Shown piece by piece: positions 25,162 through 33,626 of a stretch of DNA of 64,000 nucleotides; within the stretch, counting starts at the first letter, position 1, and every line of letters begins with the position of its first letter. The stretch covers positions 145,872 through 209,871 of the forward strand of contig PLDC01000022.1 of the NCBI GenBank assembly GCA_003134995.1, read 5' to 3'. The translations under genes and the position numbers were made by a program. The notes under the pieces are model-generated. The model saw only the letters and a program-made list of their open reading frames with translations. It had not been told where the DNA came from and searched no databases. The stretch comes from Acidobacteriaceae bacterium (lineage in GTDB: Bacteria > Acidobacteriota > Terriglobia > Terriglobales > Acidobacteriaceae).

Positions 25162-25743
25162 TTACGCGGCTACGGTGCTCTTGAATGGCTTCACGGCGAT
25201 GTCGAGGATCGTCTTGTGAGTCTCGATCAAAGCATCCACGCCACTCTGGAACGCGTCGGCTGCGGGATTGTTGGCGATCCCAAACTGCTTCTTGCCGGCT
25301 TCGAAAGCGGCCTTTTGCTGCTCCGCATAAAACTCGATCGCTTTCTTTTGCGTTGCAACGGACTTTTCGACCGACTGCTTGAACAGCGTCGTTACGCCTT
25401 CAGCCACTTTGTAAGCTGAACCGCCGTGCTCTTTGGCGAGGCCGGCAGCGGCTTCGCTCTGCTCGACAGCCAGGTCGATTGCGCCTTTCTGAATTTCAAC
25501 AAACCGATCGAACGTCTGGCCAGCCAGGTCGAACCAGAACAGGCCGGGGTTCTCCGGGATAAAGCTAAAAGCCTGCTTCCATGCTCCAATCAATTCGGCA
25601 TTCTGCTCAGCGGCGACTTCGAGCGACTTCTTCTGCAGTCCTGCCAGGCGCTCTACGTTCTTGGTGTAAAGGGGGATAAAGTTCTCAACTTTCTTTTCTG
25701 CGGCTTGCGCAGTGTGTTTAGATGACTTATGGGCGGTAGACAT
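25162..25743 (-). CDS. phaP: Phasin family protein
   Basis: A 193-residue granule-coating protein. It is mostly amphipathic helix, with phasin-like repeats LAGLQKKSLEVAAEQNAELIGAWKQAF and VEIQKGAIDLAVEQSEAAAGLAKE, and a VATQKKAIEFYAEQQKAAFEAGKKQ stretch. Phasins control PHA granule size and number. The gene starts the phaP-phaE-phaC run, and its upstream region is shared with the divergent phaR and holds a PhaR-type palindrome. Confidence 0.88.
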   Translation of the reverse strand: MSTAHKSSKHTAQAAEKKVENFIPLYTKNVERLAGLQKKSLEVAAEQNAELIGAWKQAFSFIPENPGLFWFDLAGQTFDRFVEIQKGAIDLAVEQSEAAAGLAKEHGGSAYKVAEGVTTLFKQSVEKSVATQKKAIEFYAEQQKAAFEAGKKQFGIANNPAADAFQSGVDALIETHKTILDIAVKPFKSTVAA

Positions 25744-25785
25744 GTTGTGCTCCTCTCAAATAAATGTATATGATGCTGCGAACAT

Positions 25786-25800
25786 TGCTGCACTGCAGCA
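25786..25800. promoter_or_regulatory. PhaR-type operator TGCTGC-N3-GCAGCA
   Basis: TGCTGCACTGCAGCA is a perfect 15-bp palindrome and contains CTGC-N3-GCAG, the form recalled for the PhaR site of Paracoccus. It lies 43-57 nt before the phasin start and 56-70 nt before the phaR start, so one bound protein could control both directions. A further GCTGC at 25774-25778 may extend the site. Confidence 0.7.
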
Positions 25801-25855
25801 TGAGTTCATGATAATCTCTTTGTCAGAGATGTCAAGGGAAAAAAAGAGCCATTCA

Positions 25856-26425
25856 ATGAACCGCAAAAAGATAATTATCAAGAAGTACGGAAACCGCCGT
25901 CTCTACGACACCGCCCACAGCCGATACATCAACCAGGACGAAGTGGCCGAGATGGTGCGGGACGGGCGCGACGTTCAGGTGGTAGACGCCGCTACGGGCG
26001 AAGACCTGACCCGCCTGGTGCTGACGCAGATCATCGTGGAACACGCGAAAGAACCGGGTTCGGCTTTTCCCCTCGATATATTGCGCCAGATGGTGGTGGC
26101 CTACGGCAAGGCAACTCAGGAGAACACGCTGAAATATACGAAGGCCGTGCTCGATATGTACCAGAACGCCTACCAGGCGATCACACCGCCATTGAGCCCT
26201 TTCGAGTTTATTCAGGAGCCGACCCCGTCATCCAAAGATCCGCGAGCACCTTGGGGATCTGGAACGGCGCCGGGGGCTACGGCCAGCTCTCAGAGAACGA
26301 AGGAAGAACCCGTCGGGGTTGACGAACTAAAACAGCGTATTGAAGACTTGGAATCGATGGTTTCCAGGCTTGCACCCGGGAAAAAGGAACGCAAGCGCAA
26401 GGGGAAGTCACGCAGGACCAGCTAG
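25856..26425 (+). CDS. phaR: PHA synthesis repressor PhaR
   Basis: About 189 residues. The N-terminal PHB_acc_N DNA-binding domain is clear (KKIIIKKYGNRRLYDTAHSRYINQDEVAEMVRDGRDVQVVDA). It is followed by the PHB_acc segment (TRLVLTQIIVEHAKEPGSAFPLDILRQMV) and a C-terminal coiled coil (ELKQRIEDLESMVSRL) with a basic tail. PhaR binds PHA and releases the phaP promoter when granules form. ATG 25856 is preferred from family alignment; 25829 is possible. It is divergent from phaP, the typical arrangement. Confidence 0.92.
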   Translation: MNRKKIIIKKYGNRRLYDTAHSRYINQDEVAEMVRDGRDVQVVDAATGEDLTRLVLTQIIVEHAKEPGSAFPLDILRQMVVAYGKATQENTLKYTKAVLDMYQNAYQAITPPLSPFEFIQEPTPSSKDPRAPWGSGTAPGATASSQRTKEEPVGVDELKQRIEDLESMVSRLAPGKKERKRKGKSRRTS

Positions 26426-26508
26426 CCGCAGCCACATTCACACACCACCGCGCGGAGTGTATTCCGTACTACTTCGCCGGCAGTTGCCGTCTCCTGCTAC
26501 TTCGACAA

Positions 26509-26709
26509 CTATCCCACCATGATCTTGTCGAAGGGATTCTCCGACCGCGAGTTGACCTGTACTGCGCGCGTGTCGTAGCGTTCTTCGCGAAGCACATCCT
26601 GCAGTTTGATCATGAGGATCTCCAACTGCTGCCGATCATCCGACCGGCTGTTGATATCACGGCAAATCCGCCGAACTTTCTTATTCATGTGAGCATCCGC
26701 CTGCTTCAT
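26509..26709 (-). CDS. Small conserved-looking hypothetical protein
   Basis: A 66-residue, charged, helical protein (VRRICRDINSRSDDRQQLEILMIKLQDVLREE) with no signal or membrane segment. GGAAGGGTG lies 5 nt before the ATG, a good ribosome binding site. It is convergent with phaR. No function is recognised. Confidence 0.55.
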   Translation of the reverse strand: MKQADAHMNKKVRRICRDINSRSDDRQQLEILMIKLQDVLREERYDTRAVQVNSRSENPFDKIMVG

Positions 26710-26869
26710 ATTTCACCCTTCCGACGGCACTGATAGAAAGGGCTGCTCAGGGCAGCCTCGACCCGTGCTGTTACGGTATCCGTCGGCAGGCATTTTCGGA
26801 AACTCAAAATGAAGATTCAAGCTATCGAGAAAACAGTATTGGGCCTTGGTGTTTAGGCGGGGAGCCAGG

Positions 26870-28357
26870 TCACGACGCCCGGCGATTAAGGACATTGCCG
26901 TTCATAAAATGCTGCACTGCGGCATTAGTTGCAGCGTGCTTCCGTTGTGTTCCCGCGCCCACTTTTCTCAGTCCGTCCAGTGCGGCTGCCTTGTAGGCTT
27001 CAGCGAAAGTGGGATAGTTGAACACGGTATCGCGGAAATATTCCAGAGTCGCTCCGAAACACAACGCGGCCTGCCCGATGTGGATGATCTCGGCCGCGCT
27101 CTCGCCGATGATGTGAACACCCAAAATCGCGAGAGACTCAGGGTCGAATAACAGCTTGAGAAATCCCTGATCATCGCCGAGAATCTGTCCTTTGGCTAAC
27201 GCTTTGTAGTGCGCAATTCCCACTTCGTAAGGAATTTTGGCCTGGGCAAGGCCCTGCTCCGTCCTGCCCACCATCGAGATCTCCGGAATGGCATAGACGG
27301 CATAAGGAAAAACCTGCGGTTGGCTCGTGGCGGGAATCCCGAACATATTGCAGACTGCGAGCCGGCCTTGCTCCATCGAAATACTGCCGTAATACAAACC
27401 CTCGGCGAGAAAGCCGATCACATCGCCGGCGGCAAATATGTTGGGCACATCGGTGCGGAACCGTTCGTTGACATCGAGTTTTCCGCCCGCGATGGTCCCA
27501 AGCCCCACCGCAGCCAGGTTAAGCCGATCTGTATTCCCCTGCCTGCCTGCGGCATACAGAAGAGATTCTCCACGAATGCTTCCGCCGCTTTCAAGTTCGG
27601 CGACGACGCAATCCTCTTTCGCATCGACCGCACACGCGACAACCTTCTCGCCCAAGCGGAAGGTCACTCCCAGTTGCCGTAAGCGAGAGCAGAAATTTTC
27701 GACGATCTCGCGGTCGATGAAACTTAAGAGTTCAGTGTGTTGATCCACGAGAGTGACGTTAACGCCAAGCGTTGCCAGCAATGAAGCATATTCGATTCCG
27801 ATTAATCCGGCTCCCACAATGATGAGATCGTTGGGAAGTTCGCGGAGCGACAAGAGTTGATCCGGGTTAAGAATTCGTTTACCGTCCTGATGAATGCGAT
27901 CGTCGGTCACTGGCCGGGCACCGACAGCGATCAGAAACTTATCAGCAGTGACCAGCCTTGATCCGTGATCTGCCTGAACTTGAACGGAATGAGCATCGAC
28001 GAATACGGCCTCGCCCTCGATCGTATCGACACGATTGCGCTCGAGGTCTGATTGAATCGTCTCGGTTTCGGCCTTGATGGCTGCGTCTACCCGGAACGTG
28101 AGGTCGAACATTTCGACGTGATATCTGACGCTCTCACTGCTGCCGTAAAACGTGCGCTGACGCAGAACGTTGAGAACCGCTTCGCGCAGAGTCTTGCTCA
28201 CAATGGTACCGCTGTGCACGCCAGCCTTACCAGAGGGCCACTTGCGATCAACGATCGCCACTTTCTTGCCCAGTTCGGCCGCGCAGAGTGCACCCTTCTG
28301 GCCAGCGGGACCGCTTCCAATTACCACGAGATCGTAGTCGTAACCTTTGGATGTCAT
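26870..28357 (-). CDS. sthA: Soluble pyridine nucleotide transhydrogenase (Si-specific)
   Basis: A 495-residue FAD enzyme of the lipoamide dehydrogenase family. The FAD motif is VVIGSGPAGQKGALCAAELG, the NAD(P) motif IIVGAGLIGIEYASLLATLG, and the second FAD motif NIFAAGDVIGF. The usual redox CxxxxC is absent: the equivalent stretch reads AGVHSGTIVSKTLREA with no Cys, as expected for SthA, which balances NADPH and NADH without a dithiol. It is last in the run after the KAS III-SDR gene, where NADPH demand would be high. Confidence 0.88.
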   Translation of the reverse strand: MTSKGYDYDLVVIGSGPAGQKGALCAAELGKKVAIVDRKWPSGKAGVHSGTIVSKTLREAVLNVLRQRTFYGSSESVRYHVEMFDLTFRVDAAIKAETETIQSDLERNRVDTIEGEAVFVDAHSVQVQADHGSRLVTADKFLIAVGARPVTDDRIHQDGKRILNPDQLLSLRELPNDLIIVGAGLIGIEYASLLATLGVNVTLVDQHTELLSFIDREIVENFCSRLRQLGVTFRLGEKVVACAVDAKEDCVVAELESGGSIRGESLLYAAGRQGNTDRLNLAAVGLGTIAGGKLDVNERFRTDVPNIFAAGDVIGFLAEGLYYGSISMEQGRLAVCNMFGIPATSQPQVFPYAVYAIPEISMVGRTEQGLAQAKIPYEVGIAHYKALAKGQILGDDQGFLKLLFDPESLAILGVHIIGESAAEIIHIGQAALCFGATLEYFRDTVFNYPTFAEAYKAAALDGLRKVGAGTQRKHAATNAAVQHFMNGNVLNRRAS

Positions 28358-28392
28358 CGCGCCTCTCCATCAACGTCGGAAGAAATCCGACT

Positions 28393-31080
28393 TTACATGT
28401 GATAACCACCGTTAACGTTCAACTCTTGCCCCGTGATGTAATCGGCATCGGCGGCGAGAAAACCGGCTGCCTTGGCGATCTCTTCCGTGGTAGCAAACCG
28501 CCCCAATGGAATTTTCAGCTTGATCTGCGCCGCGATCTCTTCGGGGATAGCATCGACCATCTCCGTGGCGGTGAAGCCAGGCGCAATCGCGTTGGCGGTG
28601 ATATTGAACTTCGCCATTTCCAGCGCAAGGGTCTTGGTGAAGGCGATGATGCCGCCTTTGCTGGCCGAATAATTGGCCTGGCCGAAAGCGCCCATCTGCC
28701 CGACCACTGAACTGATGTTGATGATCCGGCCAAAGCGCTGGTTGATCATCGCCGGCAACGCTGCGCTGGTGCAGTAGAAGGTGCCGTTCAAGTTTACATT
28801 GATGACTTCTGCCCAGTCGTCCTCAGTCATCTTACGCATCGAGCGGTCGCGCGTGATGCCGGCGTTGTTGACCAGAATGTCGAGGCGCTGCCATTTATCC
28901 AGCACTTCTTTCACGATGCGGCGGGATTCACCTTTCACCGATACATCCCCCTGAACCAGAGTGCACTCCACACCGAGTTGCCGAATGTCGGTAGCGGTGA
29001 TTTCAGCATGCGTGGTATCGGACCTGTAATTGAGCGCGATGTTCGCGCCGCGCCGCGCGAGCTCAAGAGCAATCCCGCGTCCAATGCCGCGGCCTGCGCC
29101 GGTGACCAGCGCGACCTTGCCCTTTAGTGAACCTGTTCCGTTATGCCCGTTGCCGTTTCCGTTGCTTCCAATGTTTTCCATAGATTTATTCCTCTCCTGA
29201 ACGTTGCACTGCACCACTGCCGGATCTACTCGCATCACCACGTAACCGCCCACTGCTCCCGCACCAAAGCCGGGCGCGAACACCCGCATGGGCCGGTCGA
29301 TTCGTCCCTCGCGTACCGCGTCATGAATGGCGAGGAGGATACTCGCGGAGGAAGTGTTCCCCACGCGCTCAATGTTGAAATAAAGATGGTCGGCGGCGAC
29401 GCCGGCCGCCGTGGCCAGATCGAGAACCATGTTCTTGTTCGCCTGATGCGGGACGACGAGATCGATCGAGTCCATCAGCGTGCCCGCTCCACCGTCGGGA
29501 TGCGGAAGAGTTTTCAGTTCTTTGATCATCTGCACCAAGTAGCGCTTCGCCAGAATCTTCACTTCAGGCCCGTACACGGTGATGTTGTTATCGAACTCCG
29601 GATTCGGCCAGATGATGGAATTCACCTCGGACCACGGGCCGCTGGCATAGGTCTGAAAGACTTCGATGTCAGACGCCTCGCCTGCAGGCGCAGGGCCTAT
29701 CACCATTGCCGTGGCACCGTCGCCGAAGATCATCCGCGAGGTTCTCACGGTCCCAATCTTGTCCGAGAACTTTTCCGCGCACACAACAATGACTGGACGC
29801 TTTACCTCTTGCAGCAGGCGCACTGCCTCAGCGAGGCCGTAAGACAGTCCCGCGCACGCCGCTACGATGTCGCAGGAATTATGCGTCTGGCGCAGCCCCA
29901 ACTCTCCCGACAACCAGGTTGCAATCGATGGAATCAGCGTGGTGCTGGTGCAACTGCAGAAAAGCACCGCCCCGATTTCCGAGGGCTTGCGCCCTGATTT
30001 GGTCAACGCTGCCCTCACTGCCAGCAGAGACATATCCTCAAGACTCAACTCGCTGTAGCAGCGCGATTCGATTCCCGTCTTTCCGGAAATATCCTCCTCA
30101 GTCATACGCGACCAGCAGTAAGCGTGGTTGCTGATGAGGTCTTTATTCGTGCACACTACTTCACCCTCGTAGACGGCAATCGCCTCGATCTTGGGCAGAA
30201 CCGCGAAGCTGTCGCGCACGATCACCGGCGGATACGGCTTTTCAGGCTCGCTCAACGCCAAAGTCTCTGGGCGGGAAGGCTTCGGCCGATGTATCGCGTG
30301 TCCATTGCGTTTCACGCGCCGCAGGAAATCGAGCACATCGCTGTTGCGCGGGTAATAAGCAATGACGTAGTCGTCGTCTTGCAACTTGCCCACCTCGATG
30401 CTGGCGCTCGTCGCCGGATCCCACCTGTACTGGTTGTGAAGAATCATGCTCTGCCGCATCAGGGCTTCGAGTTCGGGCACCGGATGCACACTGTCGATTA
30501 CGTCATCGTAGTCATAGCCGGGAAAATCGCGATCGTAACTCAGAAGGCGATATGTGAGATTTGTAGGATCGGACAAAATCTCATCGACGGTTGGTTTTAT
30601 GCCGCGAAATTCTCCTCCGGCCCCTTGCTTGTTTCGAAATACATCCAGCAACATGCGGAAATTTTTGTTTTCAGTCTCTTCATCCCACAATGCAGGCAGG
30701 CCAAGGTAGCCGGCTTCGATGGCCGCCGACATCCCAGCCGCGTTACGCGGTTTGTAAACCGGCAGGAAGACGTCGTTGCGATGACGCGGCAAGTCTGCCC
30801 AGCGCGTCGGGTGTTTCTCATACATGGTGAGAACGTAGCGTTGGGTCCAGAACAGGCTCAGCGCCATATCGCGGCAGATTTCGTAGCGGTTCTTGTAATC
30901 CGCCGCTTGCACGCGCCCCACGATTTCCGTTTCCGTCGGAGCTTTCTCCCCGAAGTCTCGCCGGATGACGGCATTAAACTGGGCGAGCGTCTGAAACACG
31001 GAGAAATCCATCTCCGGAAAAAAGTTGCAGGGAAATACCATCCGGCCATAGCGATTTATCACGAACGGTTTGAGTAACAT
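28393..31080 (-). CDS. Fused unknown domain + KAS III + SDR ketoreductase
   Basis: A single 895-codon frame. Residues 1-~285 form a domain I do not recognise (FPCNFFPEMDFSVFQTLAQF, PTRWADLPRHRNDVFLPVY). Residues ~290-620 are a FabH-like condensing enzyme with the full triad Cys409 (VAACAGLS), His545 (VPHQANKN) and Asn575 (ERVGNTSSAS). Residues ~650-895 are an SDR with TGAGRGIG and YSASK, like FabG or PhaB. The KAS III part ends naturally at VVMRVDP, about 14 residues before an internal ATG (29181) that has a strong ribosome binding site. The SDR may thus also be made alone (262 residues). The neighbouring carboxylase and PHA genes suggest acetoacetyl-CoA-type synthesis and reduction; a lipid role is the alternative. 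Confidence 0.85.
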   Translation of the reverse strand: MLLKPFVINRYGRMVFPCNFFPEMDFSVFQTLAQFNAVIRRDFGEKAPTETEIVGRVQAADYKNRYEICRDMALSLFWTQRYVLTMYEKHPTRWADLPRHRNDVFLPVYKPRNAAGMSAAIEAGYLGLPALWDEETENKNFRMLLDVFRNKQGAGGEFRGIKPTVDEILSDPTNLTYRLLSYDRDFPGYDYDDVIDSVHPVPELEALMRQSMILHNQYRWDPATSASIEVGKLQDDDYVIAYYPRNSDVLDFLRRVKRNGHAIHRPKPSRPETLALSEPEKPYPPVIVRDSFAVLPKIEAIAVYEGEVVCTNKDLISNHAYCWSRMTEEDISGKTGIESRCYSELSLEDMSLLAVRAALTKSGRKPSEIGAVLFCSCTSTTLIPSIATWLSGELGLRQTHNSCDIVAACAGLSYGLAEAVRLLQEVKRPVIVVCAEKFSDKIGTVRTSRMIFGDGATAMVIGPAPAGEASDIEVFQTYASGPWSEVNSIIWPNPEFDNNITVYGPEVKILAKRYLVQMIKELKTLPHPDGGAGTLMDSIDLVVPHQANKNMVLDLATAAGVAADHLYFNIERVGNTSSASILLAIHDAVREGRIDRPMRVFAPGFGAGAVGGYVVMRVDPAVVQCNVQERNKSMENIGSNGNGNGHNGTGSLKGKVALVTGAGRGIGRGIALELARRGANIALNYRSDTTHAEITATDIRQLGVECTLVQGDVSVKGESRRIVKEVLDKWQRLDILVNNAGITRDRSMRKMTEDDWAEVINVNLNGTFYCTSAALPAMINQRFGRIINISSVVGQMGAFGQANYSASKGGIIAFTKTLALEMAKFNITANAIAPGFTATEMVDAIPEEIAAQIKLKIPLGRFATTEEIAKAAGFLAADADYITGQELNVNGGYHM
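29191..29198 (-). promoter_or_regulatory. Internal Shine-Dalgarno before the SDR part
   Basis: The complement reads AGGAGAGG, 9 nt before an in-frame ATG at 29179-29181. The following residues (MENIGSNGNG) form a Gly/Asn-rich linker and then the SDR fold. The site sits exactly between two complete enzyme domains, as it would between two separate genes, so it looks like a retained intercistronic signal. Confidence 0.65.
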
Positions 31081-31110
31081 AAGCTTGTCCTTTACAACTG
31101 CGCCGATCCG

Positions 31111-31500
31111 CTATTCGAATTCGACCAGTATCTGGTTGAGTTTGACCGCTTCTCCGGCCGCCACTTTCACAGATTTCACCTTGCCCGCAATCGGCGCCGT
31201 CACGCTGGTTTCCATCTTCATGGCTTCCAGAATCACGAGCAAAGCATCCAACTGCAGTTCATCTCCAGCCTTCACGCAGACGCGCACGACGATTCCAGCC
31301 ACCGGACTCCGGCACACTCTCGATTCATCACCATCCACGTCTGAAGGAGAGTGTGGTCGAGGCGCAGTGGGAACTCGCGTGGACTGAATAGTCGCCGCTC
31401 CCGCCGGAAGATGGCCGGGTACTCCGAGCTGATCTTCTCCACCTTCGACATCGACCTCAACTTCATAAGCCTTTCCGCCGATTACAATTTGCACTTTCAC
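31111..31500 (-). CDS. Biotin carboxyl carrier protein of an acyl-CoA (de)carboxylase
   Basis: A 129-residue carrier. The C-terminal ~75 residues form the biotinyl domain, with the target lysine in EAMKMETSV and PVAGIVVRV/APIAGKVKSV half-repeats. The N-terminal part (QIVIGGKAYEVEVDVE) matches carriers of propionyl-CoA carboxylase or methylmalonyl-CoA decarboxylase. Its start overlaps the OadG-like gene by 4 nt. Confidence 0.92.
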   Translation of the reverse strand: MKVQIVIGGKAYEVEVDVEGGEDQLGVPGHLPAGAATIQSTRVPTAPRPHSPSDVDGDESRVCRSPVAGIVVRVCVKAGDELQLDALLVILEAMKMETSVTAPIAGKVKSVKVAAGEAVKLNQILVEFE

Positions 31501-31892
31501 GGCCGGCTCCTCTGAGAGAAGTCGTGGGAAGCCTGCACGATGGCGCGCCCGCGCTGTGCCCAGGGGTTCGCGATTGCGTCCGGTGCCGGCAGGATTTTTA
31601 CCGAGCGAATCTGCACTTTTCTGCCGAGCAAGGCTGCGACGGTTTCTGCAATCGTCGCCAAGGTCTCGGGCGTGATCTCATCGGCCGCCTGCGCCTCTGT
31701 CGCTGATAGAGCTGCGGGAACAGCCGGCGCATCGACCTCGTGCTCGAGAACCGCGACTCTTGCAGCAAGCGAATCTACCTGCCGTTGAAACTCGAGGCGA
31801 AATTCCGCGGACATGCGCTTGAGCGTGCGCCGTAAGCCCACGAACACCGCCAGGCATGCGACGATAACGATCGCTGTAGTAAGCAAGTACAT
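31497..31892 (-). CDS. OadG-like small membrane protein
   Basis: A 131-residue protein with an N-terminal membrane helix (TTAIVIVACLAVFVGL), a coiled-coil-like segment (RLEFQRQVDSLAARVAVLEHEV), and a C-terminal VQIRSVKIL...NPWAQRGRAIVQASH. Position between a carboxyltransferase and a biotin carrier suits the gamma (OadG/MmdC) subunit of biotin-dependent decarboxylases. No sodium-pump beta subunit is nearby, so it may instead tether a carboxylase. Confidence 0.65.
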   Translation of the reverse strand: MYLLTTAIVIVACLAVFVGLRRTLKRMSAEFRLEFQRQVDSLAARVAVLEHEVDAPAVPAALSATEAQAADEITPETLATIAETVAALLGRKVQIRSVKILPAPDAIANPWAQRGRAIVQASHDFSQRSRP

Positions 31893-31908
31893 AATGTCAA
31901 CCCGCTTC

Positions 31909-33504
31909 CTAAAGCGGAATCAAGCCGTGCTTCTTCGGTGGACGAAGTTCTCGTTTCGAACTCACGGCGGCCAGAGCCTGCGCCAGATATTTCGTGGTCT
32001 CGGCAGGCTCGATCACGTCGTCTACAAGGCGCCGCCCGGCCGACACATATGGATTCGCAAAGGTGCTGCGGTAAAGCTCAATGAGTTCTTTGCGGCGCTC
32101 TACTTGGTTTTCCGCGGCGTCGATCTCATGGCGGAAGACGATTTCCGCGGCGCCTTCGGCGCCCATCACCGCGATCTCCGCTGTCGGCCAAGCCACTACG
32201 CGATCGGCTCCCAACTCTTTGCTGCACATCGCGATGTATGCGCCGCCGTAGGCCTTGCGCAGGATGATCGTTATTTTTGGGACCGTCGCAGCCGAGTAGG
32301 CGAAGAGCATCTTCGCGCCGTGTCGAATAATGCCCCCGTATTCTTGCTCGATGCCCGGCAGAAACCCCGGCGTATCCACAAACGTAACCAGAGGCGTATT
32401 GAAAGCGTTGCAGAAGCGTACGAACCGGGCCACTTTATCCGACGCATCAATATCGAGAACGCCCGCCAGCACGTTTGGCTGGTTGGCCACGATGCCGACG
32501 GAGCGCCCCTGGATACGGCCGAAGCCAATGACCACATTCGCGGCAAAACCCGGCTGGATCTCGAAAAAGTCCTGATAATCGAGCACGCGCGAAATCACTG
32601 TACGCACGTCATAGGCGACTTTCGCGTCTACCGGAACCAAATGATTGAGTGCAGGGTCACTCTCTCGTGGGAGGTTGTAAGGCAACCGGGGGGCTTCCTC
32701 CAGATTGTTCGACGGCAAAAAACTCAACAGGCGACGGCATAGATCCAACGCTCCAGCATCGTCTTCCGCGATCAGGTGGACTACGCCCGAGCGGTTCATT
32801 TGCGCCGCGGGCCCACCCAACTGTTCGGAAGTCACCACCTCGCCCGTCACCTGCTTGATGACCGAGGGCCCGGTGATGAACATCCGCCCTTTCTTGGTCT
32901 GAATAATGAAATCCGTCAGCGCTGGGCTGTACGCCGCGCCACCCGCGCAAGGGCCGCAGATAATCGAAATTTGCGGAACCAAGCCCGACAGCAAAGTGTT
33001 GTTGTAAAAAACAGTCGCGTACCCGGCCAGGCTGTCGATTCCTTCCTGCACTCGCGCCCCGCCGGAATCATTAATGAAGACGAACGGGCTGCCGGTCTTC
33101 AGCGAAAGCTGCATCATCTCTGTGATCTTGGCGCAGTGCACTTCTCCAGCCGCGCCGCCGGCCACGGTAAAGTCCTGGCTGGCCAAATGAACCAGGCGGC
33201 CATCCACCGTTGCACACCCTGTGACCACTCCATCCGCGGGCAAATCTTTATCCGCCATGCCGAAGTAAGTGGAACGATGCTTGGCGAAAGCACCAATCTC
33301 CTGGAAGCTTTCCGGGTCAACGAGCTTCTCCACGCGCTCGCGAGCCGTGAGCAGGCCGGCCGCGTGATGCTTTTCGATCCGCTGCTTGCCCCCACCTAAC
33401 TCGATCTTCGCGCGCTTGCGACGCAGCTCGGCGATCTTGCCGTCCATCGTCGTTTTTTCCGCAACCAGTTTGAGTTCGGGGGTTTCGATCGCGTTCGCAG
33501 CCAT
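31909..33504 (-). CDS. Acyl-CoA carboxylase carboxyltransferase (beta) subunit
   Basis: About 531 residues from ATG 33504, which follows AGGAGATTTTC; the longer frame to 33585 is not needed. The crotonase-like double domain is seen in VFINDSGGARVQEGIDSL, ISIICGPCAGGAAYSPALTDF, FITGPSVIKQVTGE, VGIVANQPNVLAGVLDIDAS and the C-terminal GGAYIAMCSKELGAD. It transfers carboxyl groups between biotin and propionyl-CoA or acetyl-CoA, or works in methylmalonyl-CoA decarboxylation. No biotin carboxylase gene lies in this run. Confidence 0.93.
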   Translation of the reverse strand: MAANAIETPELKLVAEKTTMDGKIAELRRKRAKIELGGGKQRIEKHHAAGLLTARERVEKLVDPESFQEIGAFAKHRSTYFGMADKDLPADGVVTGCATVDGRLVHLASQDFTVAGGAAGEVHCAKITEMMQLSLKTGSPFVFINDSGGARVQEGIDSLAGYATVFYNNTLLSGLVPQISIICGPCAGGAAYSPALTDFIIQTKKGRMFITGPSVIKQVTGEVVTSEQLGGPAAQMNRSGVVHLIAEDDAGALDLCRRLLSFLPSNNLEEAPRLPYNLPRESDPALNHLVPVDAKVAYDVRTVISRVLDYQDFFEIQPGFAANVVIGFGRIQGRSVGIVANQPNVLAGVLDIDASDKVARFVRFCNAFNTPLVTFVDTPGFLPGIEQEYGGIIRHGAKMLFAYSAATVPKITIILRKAYGGAYIAMCSKELGADRVVAWPTAEIAVMGAEGAAEIVFRHEIDAAENQVERRKELIELYRSTFANPYVSAGRRLVDDVIEPAETTKYLAQALAAVSSKRELRPPKKHGLIPL

Positions 33505-33610
33505 GAAAATCTCCTGTAAATGTCGGGGTCTCGCTGTGACAAGATCCAACGATGATTTAGTTCTGCCCAATGAGACGACTCTCATTATGGGCGAGGGCGG
33601 AATCGGCCAC

Positions 33611-33626
33611 TGTGATGCTTGTCACA
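33611..33626. promoter_or_regulatory. Perfect Crp-type site TGTGA-N6-TCACA
   Basis: TGTGATGCTTGTCACA has both half-sites perfect. It lies 107-122 nt upstream of the carboxyltransferase start (33504) and 350 bp beyond the end of the Crp-family gene. The remaining gap 33586-33975 has no convincing gene. Confidence 0.65.

Noticed and set aside
29143..31077. Long plus-strand frames opposite the KAS III-SDR gene
   Set aside because: The minus strand encodes intact active sites through the whole stretch; the plus frames have no family features.
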